A model generated the notes under the pieces. It ran no database searches, was not told the DNA's origin, and worked only from the letters and a program-made list of their open reading frames with translations. Source: Yinghuangia sp051388915 (GTDB taxonomy: Bacteria > Actinomycetota > Actinomycetes > Streptomycetales > Streptomycetaceae). From it: 64,000 nucleotides of DNA. The stretch is from NCBI RefSeq assembly GCF_051388915.1, contig NZ_JBPKBH010000025.1, positions 1 to 64,000 of the forward strand, in the 5' to 3' direction. A program made the position numbers and the translations under genes. Below, piece after piece: positions 26,018 through 33,095 of the stretch (its first letter is position 1; each line of letters begins with the position of its first letter).

Positions 26018-26378
26018 GGGAGTGCTCGCCTTTCTTTCGTACGGTTCGAGGCGGCGGAATCGCGGTGCGGCGGATTCGCGGACACACCCCAAGCCAGGCA
26101 GTTTATGCCCTTGGTGTCAGCGACTGCCAAACGGGGTCCGATCGCCGCAGTCGCGGTGGCACCGGGGGTGGTCCGCGGCGGGAGTGTCGCGGTCGGCTCG
26201 GTTGCGCACGAAATCCCTGCTCACGGGCATATTCGAGATTGCACGCCCGGGCCGGAACCGTCTGCCTGCGCCCGGCTCCGCGCCCCGGGTCGCCGCCCGA
26301 CCGGGCACCCCGGCCACACCTCACGCGGACTCGACATGTCAGTCTCTGACAGTTGTGTCAGGTGCTAACGTTCGGTTC
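26018..26378. promoter_or_regulatory. Divergent promoter region of MFS and TetR genes
   Basis: These 361 bases contain no gene. TGTCAG or its complement occurs near the MFS start (26115-26120), as a perfect inverted repeat (26337-26351) and in GTGTCAGG just after that. A long-loop inverted repeat GGCAGT/ACTGCC spans 26097-26128. A -10-like TAACGT (26366-26371) lies seven bases before the TetR ATG. Confidence 0.55.
26337..26351. promoter_or_regulatory. Putative TetR operator TGTCAG-TCT-CTGACA
   Basis: TGTCAGTCTCTGACA is a perfect 6-bp inverted repeat with a 3-bp centre, 27 bases before the TetR start. Its size and position fit an autoregulatory TetR operator. Another half-site lies near the divergent transporter. 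Confidence 0.7.
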
Positions 26379-27029
26379 ATGAGGAGTTTGCGCGAACTGT
26401 CCCGGGAAGCCGTGCGCGTCCGCATCGCGGAGGCCGCCGAGGCGCTGTTCCTCGCGAAGGGATTCAACGAGACGACGGTCGACGAGATCGCCGCCGCCGT
26501 CGGCATGTCGCAGCGCAGCTTCTTCCGCTACTTCGCGTCCAAGGAAGACGTGGTGCTGGAGAAGTTCGACCGGCAGGCCGAGGAGTTGTTCGCCCGGCTG
26601 AACTCGCGCCCCCTCGACGAACCGGAGTGGGACTCGCTCCGCCGCTGCTTCGACGTCTTCGTCGACCACCTCACCGACGACTCCGGACGCGACCGCGAGA
26701 TCCAGGAGATCATCGAGAGCTGCCCGCCCCTGCTCGCCGCGCAGCTCGCGCGCGTGTACCGCGTGCAGGAGCAACTCGCCCAGCGCCTCGCCGCGCGCGC
26801 CGTCGCGCGGGACCCGGAGGCGCGTCCGGACACCGTGATCCTGGGCGCGCTGGTCGGCGCGGCGTTCGCCTGCCTGCACGCGGCCGTACGCCACACGCTG
26901 CACGGCGAGGGCGCTCCGGCGCGGTTGGGCGAGTTCCTGGACCACACCATGGACGCGCTCCGGCCGGCCGGCGGCGTCGGACTCGTGGGCGGGGTGGGCT
27001 CGGCGGGGCGACTGCACGCCGAGCGCTGA
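26379..27029 (+). CDS. TetR-family transcriptional regulator
   Basis: The 216-residue protein has an N-terminal TetR helix-turn-helix (ALFLAKGFNETTVDEIAAAV, then MSQRSFFRYFASKEDVV, residues about 20-60) and an all-helical ligand domain. Sequence resembles the MftR-like/TetR_C groups of actinomycetes. It diverges from a DHA2 transporter and probably represses it until a ligand binds. ATG 26379 has no ribosome binding site, but a TAACGT hexamer ends seven bases before it, so the message is likely leaderless. The C-terminal 20 residues are glycine-rich and probably disordered. Confidence 0.88.
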   Translation: MRSLRELSREAVRVRIAEAAEALFLAKGFNETTVDEIAAAVGMSQRSFFRYFASKEDVVLEKFDRQAEELFARLNSRPLDEPEWDSLRRCFDVFVDHLTDDSGRDREIQEIIESCPPLLAAQLARVYRVQEQLAQRLAARAVARDPEARPDTVILGALVGAAFACLHAAVRHTLHGEGAPARLGEFLDHTMDALRPAGGVGLVGGVGSAGRLHAER

Positions 27030-27210
27030 CGCCACTTCTCCGGTTTCCGCGTCGCTTCGACCTGTTTGACGGCCGGTCCGACCTGCGCTCCGACCGCTTG
27101 TCCGGCCGCTGATCCGACGACTGATCCGTCCACTGATCCGACTGCCGAGCGCACCCCGCTCGCCCTCGGTTCGATCCCGCCCACCACCCCCGCCCCCCGC
27201 CGTCGTGCAT
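27030..27210. repeat. Low-complexity intergenic tract with CTGATCCG repeats
   Basis: ACTGATCCG-like words recur three times in 27105-27145 and TCCGACC-like words just before. No gene or clear hairpin is seen. Confidence 0.5.
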
Positions 27211-27231
27211 CTAGGTTTCTAGTTTGCTAGC
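27211..27231 (+). promoter_or_regulatory. Three CTAG repeats at 8-bp period overlapping a leaderless promoter
   Basis: CTAG occurs at 27211, 27219 and 27227, exactly 8 bp apart, and the last copy ends one base before ATG 27232. A -10-like TAGTTT (27220-27225) lies inside the array six bases before the ATG and no ribosome binding site exists. Ribbon-helix-helix repressors commonly bind short direct repeats with such spacing, and the adjoining gene encodes one, so autorepression is likely. CTAG is generally rare in actinomycete DNA. Confidence 0.7.
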
Positions 27232-27420
27232 ATGACAGCCGTGGGTGACGAGGATGTGAAGCAGTTCAACGTGTACTTGCCGATAGGCCTGATCAAGCAG
27301 GTCAAACACCGTGCGATCGAGACGGAGATGTCGATGTCGGCGCTGGTCGCCGCGGCGCTGCGCGCCTACCTCGACGACACCCCCGGGGATCGCGACACGA
27401 CTTCCGCGAAGGAGAGCTGA
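27232..27420 (+). CDS. Ribbon-helix-helix (CopG/Arc-like) DNA-binding protein
   Basis: The 62-residue protein has the ribbon-helix-helix layout: a beta strand with alternating residues (VKQFNVYLPIG), helix A (LIKQVKHRAIETEM) and a turn and helix B (SMSALVAAALRAYLDD). Such proteins dimerise and bind short repeated operators; three CTAG repeats at 8-bp period adjoin its start. The stop is one base before the ATG of a VOC-family gene, so the two are translated together. It may be the regulator of a small operon (VOC protein, methyltransferase). An antitoxin role is less likely because no toxin is seen. Confidence 0.8.
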   Translation: MTAVGDEDVKQFNVYLPIGLIKQVKHRAIETEMSMSALVAAALRAYLDDTPGDRDTTSAKES

Positions 27421-27421
27421 C

Positions 27422-27772
27422 ATGACGACCGAGGGCTTCGAGGCGGTCTTCCTGGAGACCCACAACTGGGGCAAGGCCGCCAAGTTCTTCCAAGGGCTCG
27501 GCTACGAGCTGGAGTTCGACACCGGCCACAACTCGGGCCAGCTCCGCAACGGCGACGGGCCGTACGTCTTCATCGCCGAGGTCCCCGCGCACAAGGAGCC
27601 CGGGGCCCGGCTCGTGATGAAGGTCGCGGACGCCGACACCTACCGGCCCGGCCCGGGCGTCGAGGTGGTCACCCCGTTCGAGGACACGCACTGGGGAACG
27701 CGCGAGATGACCGTACGCGACCCCGACGGCCGCCTGTGGAGCCTCCAGGCCCCGGGGCGCGGCCAGGCGTAG
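27422..27772 (+). CDS. VOC-superfamily (glyoxalase/bleomycin-resistance fold) protein
   Basis: The 116-residue protein shows a VOC-type pair of beta-alpha-beta-beta-beta modules: FEAVFLETHNWGKAAKFFQG at the start, then YVFIAEVP, and the C-terminal EMTVRDPDGRLWSLQ typical of VOC metal-site strands. Its first module has Glu/His residues (FLETHNW) that might bind metal. VOC proteins may be lyases, dioxygenases or drug-binding proteins. It is tightly joined to the RHH gene, which suggests control by that protein; substrate is unknown. Confidence 0.82.
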   Translation: MTTEGFEAVFLETHNWGKAAKFFQGLGYELEFDTGHNSGQLRNGDGPYVFIAEVPAHKEPGARLVMKVADADTYRPGPGVEVVTPFEDTHWGTREMTVRDPDGRLWSLQAPGRGQA

Positions 27773-27886
27773 GCGGGACACCCCGCAGCTCCACCCGCAA
27801 ATCCGCCCGCAAATCCCGCCGCAGTTCCGAACGCCCGCAGACCGCCCCAGGACCAGCGCAGAGCCAGACCGAAGGGAACGTACGAG

Positions 27887-28747
27887 ATGACCGATCGTCA
27901 GACCGCCGAACCGGACAGTTCCGCCGTCCGCGTGGCCCTGTGGCGGGCCCTGCACGTGCAGCTCGACGCGCCGCCGCACGTCCTGGACGACGAGTTGGGC
28001 CTGCGCCTGGCCGACCCCGCCGACGGCTGGCGCGACCGCGGCGACATGCACCCGCAGGGGACGAGCTGGTTCCGGGCGTCCATCGTGGCGCGCGCCCGCT
28101 ACATCGAGGACGTGATCGCCGAGCAGGCCGCGGAGCACGGCGTCGGGCAGTACGTGATCCTCGGCGCGGGCCTCGACACGTTCGCCCAGCGCCGCCCCGA
28201 ACTCGCGTCCCGGCTCACGGTGTTCGAGGTCGACCAGCCCCGGCCGCAGGCCTGGAAGCGGGAACGCCTGGAACGGCTCGGCTTCGGCGTACCCGACTGG
28301 CTGCGCCTGGTGCCGTTCGACTTCGAGGCGGGCGGGTCCTGGTGGGACGCGCTGGCCGACGCCGGATTCGACCCGTCGCGCCCGGCGGTCGTGGCGTCCA
28401 CGGGCGTCGCGCTCTACCTCACCAAGGATGCGAACGCCGCCACGCTGCGCCAACTCGCGTCGCTGGCCCCGGGGTCGACGCTCGTGATGTCGTTCCAGGT
28501 GCCGTTGGACATGCTCGACGAGGCCCAGCGCCCGGGCATCCAGGCCGCCGTCGAGGGCGCGAAGGCGAGCGGGACACCGTTCCTCAGCTTCTTCGCCCCG
28601 GACGAAATCCTCGCCATGGCACGCGAAGCGGGCTTCCGTGACGCCCGGCACGTCTCCGCGGAGATGCTGAACGCCCGCTACTTCGCCGGCCGGACGGACG
28701 GGCTCGGCACGTCGACCGGCGAGGAACTGCTGGTGGCGACGACGTAG
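27887..28747 (+). CDS. Class I SAM-dependent methyltransferase (TIGR00027 / leucine carboxyl methyltransferase-like)
   Basis: The 286-residue protein belongs to the PPM/LCMT-like group common in mycobacteria and streptomycetes. The SAM motif is YVILGAGLDTFAQR (residues 89-102), followed by the acidic VFEVDQPRPQAWKRERL that binds the ribose and the VASTGVALYLTKDA motif. Such enzymes methylate oxygen of small metabolites or polyketides; their substrates are mostly unknown. It lies 114 bases after the VOC gene on the same strand and may be in the same operon, with its own GAAGGGAACG ribosome binding site. Confidence 0.88.
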   Translation: MTDRQTAEPDSSAVRVALWRALHVQLDAPPHVLDDELGLRLADPADGWRDRGDMHPQGTSWFRASIVARARYIEDVIAEQAAEHGVGQYVILGAGLDTFAQRRPELASRLTVFEVDQPRPQAWKRERLERLGFGVPDWLRLVPFDFEAGGSWWDALADAGFDPSRPAVVASTGVALYLTKDANAATLRQLASLAPGSTLVMSFQVPLDMLDEAQRPGIQAAVEGAKASGTPFLSFFAPDEILAMAREAGFRDARHVSAEMLNARYFAGRTDGLGTSTGEELLVATT

Positions 28748-28783
28748 CGGCCTGGCGCGGGTTGCCCGTGCCCGTGCCCGTGG

Positions 28784-28894
28784 CCCCGCCGTGTCAGCGC
28801 AGCAGGAGACGGCAGTCCCGATCCGTCAGACCGAGCACCTTCAGCGGTTCGGTCAGGTCGACGGCGGCGGGGGGGGGGGGGGGGGGGGGGGGGN
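28784..28894. other. Assembly artefact: duplicated 86-bp end, 25-G run and single N
   Basis: Bases 28784-28869 are identical to 28895-28980. The left copy then becomes a run of 25 G (28869-28893) and one N (28894), and the sequence restarts at the beginning of the same 86 bases. A poly-G tail is typical of dark cycles in two-colour Illumina sequencing. The left copy is almost certainly a bad contig end, and real DNA probably joins 28783 to 28895 directly. Confidence 0.9.
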
Positions 28895-28904
28895 CCCCGC
28901 CGTG

Positions 28905-29435
28905 TCAGCGCAGCAGGAGACGGCAGTCCCGATCCGTCAGACCGAGCACCTTCAGCGGTTCGGTCAGGTCGACGGCGGCGCGGCCCGGCGCGAAGGCCTC
29001 GCGGCGGCGGGTGGCGTCGGTCCCCCCTGCGAGCGCCGCGCGCCGGTCCGCGGAGACCGTGGCCTCGGCGTTCAGGGCCTCGATGACCTGGGCCCAGGCG
29101 GCGGCGAAGTCCGGAGCAGTGGGCCGCAGCCTCCCCAAGTCCCCGGCGGCGGTCCGGAACTCGGCCTCGACCGCCTCCAACGCGACCGCGACGCCGTCCG
29201 CGACCGGCTTGCCCTGGAGCGCGGCGGCGACCGCCTCCAACACGGTTCCGCGGTGCTGCGCGTAGGTCGGGTCCGCGGCGCGGCGGTCGACGACCTCCCC
29301 GCAGGCCGCGGCGGCCCGCCGGGTGAACTCCGCGCGGTCGTCGATGCGGTCCGGGGACGAATTGTCGTCCGAGCAGCCCGACATCGTCATGACCGCGGCG
29401 ATCACCGCCAGAACACCCGCCCTGCCCCGCGTCAT
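28905..29435 (-). CDS. Putative secreted lipoprotein of unknown function
   Basis: The 176-residue protein has a signal peptide with lipobox (VMTMSGC, Cys about residue 21) and then a mostly helical mature part with two cysteines far apart (AAACGEVV and LGLTDRDC). This mature region with its Ala-rich helices resembles small actinomycete lipoproteins of unknown role. ATG 29435 was chosen because GGAGAAGG lies before it; the longer frame adds a non-coding-looking segment. The last 86 bases of the gene are duplicated by the assembly artefact to the left. Confidence 0.75.
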   Translation of the reverse strand: MTRGRAGVLAVIAAVMTMSGCSDDNSSPDRIDDRAEFTRRAAAACGEVVDRRAADPTYAQHRGTVLEAVAAALQGKPVADGVAVALEAVEAEFRTAAGDLGRLRPTAPDFAAAWAQVIEALNAEATVSADRRAALAGGTDATRRREAFAPGRAAVDLTEPLKVLGLTDRDCRLLLR

Positions 29436-29726
29436 GCACCTTCTCCCATCGTTCGAGCACGTACCCAAGCGGCCCTGGGGCACGGTGTGTTCCCGACCAC
29501 CTTCCGGCCGAACGCCCCTCCCCCGCGCCTGGTGCAGTCCGGCCGCGGTGGCGGGCGTGCCGACGCCGGAGCACCGGTCGGGCGTCCCCAGCCTGCCGTC
29601 AACGGCGCCTCGAAAACCGTCGGCATGGCCAAGAACACATGACCACCGCCGGGCGCGGTTCTCAGCGGCGGTGCTCGGCAGCCGGGCTCGGGAGCCGTGT
29701 TCAGCGGCCGTGCTCGGCGGCCGTGC

Positions 29727-30752
29727 TCAGCCGATCCGGAGTGCGATCTTCCCGACGTGCTCGTTGGCCTCCTGGACACGGCGGGCTTCGGCAAGATCGG
29801 TCCAGTCGAAGGTGTGGCTGATGTGCGGGTGGATCTTGTGCTCGGCCAGCGCGTCGGCCATGGCCCGGTGCGCGCTCACACTGCCGACCGCGACACCCTG
29901 GACGTGGATCTGGCGGGTCATGACCGTCGTCACCGGGATCGCCGCGGCGGCGACACCGCCGAGGATTCCGATGACGGCGACCGTGCCGTCGTGTCGGCAG
30001 GCCGCGACGGAGGCCGCGAGCGTGGCGGGCCCGCCGACATCGACGACGAGATCGGCGCCCGTTCCGCCGGTGATCTCGCGTACGGCCTTCTCCCAGGCAG
30101 GAGTGGTGCGGTAGTTGACCAGGTGGTCCGCGCCGAGGCCCCGTCCGATGGCGAGCTTGTCGTCCTGGGACGACGTCAGGACCACAGTGGCCCCACGGGC
30201 CTTCGCCAACTGCACGGCGAACAGCGAGACCCCGCCGGTGCCTTGCGCCACGACGACGTCACCCGCGCCGATCCCCGCCGCCTCCAGCGCACTCCAGGCG
30301 GTCGTGGCGGCGCACGGGATGGTGGCGGCTTCGAGCGTCGACAGGTGATCGGGTACGGCGATGAGCGCGTCGGCGGGGAACACCACGTGGCGGCGCAGCC
30401 ATCCGTCGCCGGTGTCCCCGGCGACGACGCGCTGGCTGCCGCGTCGCAGCGGACCGTCCTGCCACAGCGGATAGAACGCCCCGAACACCCGGTCCCCCAC
30501 CCGGAATCCGGCGACCTCCCCGCCGACCGCGACGACCTCCCCGGCCCCGTCCGACATCGGCACGCGCGGCCAGGGACCCTGGATGAGACCCATGAGGTTG
30601 ACCAGGTCGTGGTAGTTGAGACAGCTGGCCTCGACCCGCACCAACACCTCGTGCGGGCCCGGCTCCGGGACCGGACGCTCCCGCGGCACCGGAGCTGCAC
30701 CCGCCGACTCCATGACCATCGCGATGCTCGACGTATCAGCGCTGCGTATCAC
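29727..30752 (-). CDS. Zinc-type alcohol dehydrogenase / quinone oxidoreductase family protein (MDR)
   Basis: The 341-residue protein is a medium-chain dehydrogenase: an N-terminal GroES-like domain (HEVLVRVEASCLNYHDLVNL, DGAGEVVAVGGEVAGFRVGD) and a Rossmann domain (VVVAQGTGGVSLFAVQLAKA, TGADLVVDVGG). The catalytic zinc ligands of alcohol dehydrogenase are mostly missing, since NYHDLVNLMG stands where a Cys is expected. It is therefore closer to zinc-independent NADPH:quinone oxidoreductases. GTG 30752 has GGGAAGG 10 bases upstream and is preferred to the start at 30785. It diverges from the DUF6193 gene. Confidence 0.88.
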   Translation of the reverse strand: MIRSADTSSIAMVMESAGAAPVPRERPVPEPGPHEVLVRVEASCLNYHDLVNLMGLIQGPWPRVPMSDGAGEVVAVGGEVAGFRVGDRVFGAFYPLWQDGPLRRGSQRVVAGDTGDGWLRRHVVFPADALIAVPDHLSTLEAATIPCAATTAWSALEAAGIGAGDVVVAQGTGGVSLFAVQLAKARGATVVLTSSQDDKLAIGRGLGADHLVNYRTTPAWEKAVREITGGTGADLVVDVGGPATLAASVAACRHDGTVAVIGILGGVAAAAIPVTTVMTRQIHVQGVAVGSVSAHRAMADALAEHKIHPHISHTFDWTDLAEARRVQEANEHVGKIALRIG

Positions 30753-30935
30753 GTACGGGCTGCCTTCCCTCGTGCGGCGATCCACGACGGGCTCAAATTA
30801 CACCGTAATCCCGAAGACTTCGCCGCCCGACGACCGCCCGATGCGACCTCCAATCCGCCCAAGGCGGATACTCCCGCAATGAAACTCCGCCCCGAGTTGC
30901 CGCGCCCGTCCGCCGCGAAAGGCCGGTGACACCCG

Positions 30936-31711
30936 ATGCCGCCGAACTCCCCGCACTCCGATCCGTACGCCACGTTGTATCCCGACGTCGCGGCCTTCGG
31001 CAGTCTCGCCGCCGCGCTCCGGGCCGCGGCGGACGGGGTCCTTGCCTCCGTTCTTGTCGCGTCTCCCGATGGGGATCCGCTGGGTCTGGCCACCGTCGCC
31101 TGCACGCAGCCGCACCGGGGTCGGCTGCTGGTGAGTGCGTGGGTGCGCGAGCGCACGTGGTCGATCCGCGGGAGCGATGCGTTCGAAGGCATGCCGCTCA
31201 TCGACGGCACCACGGACGATCTGGCGCAGGTCGCCCGCGCCGCGCGCGCGTGGCACGACGGGGTGCCCTTGGACGACATCCCGCGTGTCGCGCCCTTCGT
31301 CCACCTGACCGGGCGGGTCGAGGTGCCCGACAACGATCCCCTCCGCCTGACCCAGGCCGAGTGGCGGCACACGCGCCGGGAAGCCGCCGAGTTGGAGCAC
31401 GCCTGGCAACCGCGCTACCGGGAGCTGATCGAAGCGGCCTACGCGGCACCCGCGTTGCGCGCCCTCTATCCGTTCACCAGCCACTGGGCACTGCGGTTCT
31501 CGACCACCACCCGCCCCCGGCTCACCGTCGTCGGCCCCGTCCTGACCCACCTCAGCGACCGCGGCTACGCATTGGGAAGCCACATGGAAGCGATCGACGA
31601 TCTCGGCCGGTCACCACCGCGACCGAAGCCGTCGCGGAGGCTGTACGGCAACTCCCCGACGGTCTCGGCCCCGTCACCCTCGGCGGAGTCCCCGACCCGA
31701 CGGGGACCTGA
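30936..31711 (+). CDS. DUF6193-family protein, frameshifted near 31606
   Basis: From ATG 30936 the frame reads PYATLYPDVAAFGSLAAALR, the usual opening of DUF6193 ('family natural product biosynthesis') proteins. It keeps good codon bias for about 225 residues to MEAIDDLG. After about 31606 this frame degenerates and runs to 31847 into the convergent gene, whereas the alternative frame gives VTTATEAVAEAVRQLPDGLG and a stop at 31709-31711, a natural C-terminus. Restoring one G in the GGCCGG run would give a protein of about 258 residues. It may be a draft error or a recent mutation. The function of the family is unknown. Confidence 0.7.
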
Positions 31712-31784
31712 CACCGAGCCGATAGGTATCAACCGGGCGCCTTCTCGAAATGGCCGCGGCAGATATGTCGTGACGGACTCCCTG

Positions 31785-32495
31785 TCAGTTGCGCTTGGTC
31801 GCGAGGAGTCTGCGGGCGCCTCGTCGTATGGAAGGCCAGTCACTTGAGGGGTGGCCGACCAGGGCGTGACCGAGCCGACTGCTGCGGTTGCGGTGGTCGT
31901 CCCAAAGTTGCCGGTCGTTCGGTGGCGTAGACAGGGCGGCGATGCGCTTTTGCACGGCGTCCATCAGCGTGTGGTGCAGGGTGCTGACGGCTGCTACGAA
32001 ATCTTCCGTCGGAACGGTCGCCCGGCCGAACCTGGGGGCGGCGAAGTTGCGGGGGCTTGTCCAGGTGATGGTGGTCAGATCGCCGTCGGCGCCTTGTGTG
32101 CGCCAGACGCGGATGTGGGGCGGGTCCGTGAGGTAGCCGAGATCCAGGGTGTGGCCGGCGGACCACAGTGCTGCGTTAATTGCGTCCTGGTCCACATCGT
32201 CGCAGGCCGACAGCCAGCCCTCAGCCGGTTCGTCGGCCAGAAAGGCCGTCAGGTCGCCTGGGACGGGTTCGGTGACAGCGGGAAGCAAATCCACCAAGTC
32301 TTCCCACAATCGTGCGACGTAGTAGTCCACGTGGGCATCGAACGGGTCCGGCGACTCGTCGGCGTAGCGCAGCAACTCTGCGGCGCCGACATCGATGCAG
32401 TACCAGCCGTCAGTCAGTGCGAACCAGCCGGCCGGGGCTTCGCTCCAGCGTTGCAGATGCGCAAGGGGCCGCAATTCGAACCGGAACCGGATCAT
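31785..32495 (-). CDS. DUF5984-like protein
   Basis: The 236-residue soluble protein begins MIRFRFELRPLAHLQRW and has the tryptophan-rich WFALTDGWYCIDVGAAELLRY segment that I associate with DUF5984 in streptomycetes. Further features are LWEDLVDLLPAVTEPVP and a C-terminal helical section (VAAVSTLHHTLMDAVQKRIA). No catalytic motif is evident. ATG 32495 fits the conserved start. It lies between the DUF6193 gene and a transposase remnant; both DUF genes are accessory in actinomycetes. Confidence 0.72.
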   Translation of the reverse strand: MIRFRFELRPLAHLQRWSEAPAGWFALTDGWYCIDVGAAELLRYADESPDPFDAHVDYYVARLWEDLVDLLPAVTEPVPGDLTAFLADEPAEGWLSACDDVDQDAINAALWSAGHTLDLGYLTDPPHIRVWRTQGADGDLTTITWTSPRNFAAPRFGRATVPTEDFVAAVSTLHHTLMDAVQKRIAALSTPPNDRQLWDDHRNRSSRLGHALVGHPSSDWPSIRRGARRLLATKRN

Positions 32496-32556
32496 CGCCG
32501 CAGTTTCGCAGAGCCTACGGTGACTGGCACCAGCGTTTCCGGCGCCGCCCAAGCCG

Positions 32557-33067
32557 TCACGGCGGCTGCGCGAGGACGAAGGTGCGCGGGATCGCCCGTT
32601 TGGGCTCGATGGTCGCGGTGCCGTCGCGCAGGGTCGCAACGTATTTGGTGACCGTGACGCGGCTGCCGCGGTAGCCGTGTTCGCGCATCTCGCGGAACAG
32701 AGCCGTGGCGTTGGTGGCTCCGGACCGGAAGCGGTGCTGGAGGTAGGGCTTGAAGCGATTGATGTGGCCCCCGGCGTACTCGAAGGCGGAGCACGACGCG
32801 CCTCCCACCCAGCGGCCGGTCCGCGACGCGGCGTTCATAGCTGCTGTGCACCCGCGACGCTTCGGCCCCGCAGGCCCGGCAAGCGATTCGCGGCTGTCTG
32901 CTGTGGACGTCGATCCGCACCGCGTCATCGACGATCTCGACCGCATAGACCGCCAAGCCCTCGACGTCCGGCCACACGAGGTCCCAGAACCGCGGTTCGT
33001 CCCCACGAACAGCACGCTCGACGCTCACGGCCGCCTGCTCAGCCGGATGATCAGAAGTGACCGTCAC
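32557..33067 (-). mobile_element. ISL3-family transposase remnant with internal deletion
   Basis: On the minus strand from 33067, the first 90 codons encode the N-terminal zinc-binding part of an ISL3 transposase (WPDVEGLAVYAVEIVDDAVR, then CRACGAEASRVHSSYERR and LGGRRVVLRLRVRR). A frame change near 32800 is followed by KPYLQHRFRSGATNATALFREMREHGYRGS, which belongs well over 100 residues later in the same family. The helix-turn-helix and most of the DDE catalytic part are missing. No terminal inverted repeats were seen. It marks an old insertion point. Confidence 0.85.
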
Positions 33068-33095
33068 GAAATATCCGCCACAGCCCTCGCAATCC

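Noticed and set aside
27168..27178. GGTTCGATCCC, like a tRNA T-loop
   Set aside because: No acceptor stem, anticodon arm or CCA context could be built around it; it lies in a low-complexity tract.
27232..27772. RHH plus VOC pair as a toxin-antitoxin system
   Set aside because: The VOC protein has a complete glyoxalase-type fold and no similarity to known toxins; a regulated enzyme operon is simpler.
28869..28893. 25-G homopolymer as a possible quadruplex element
   Set aside because: It is directly followed by N and a restart of the same 86 bases, so it is a sequencing/assembly artefact.
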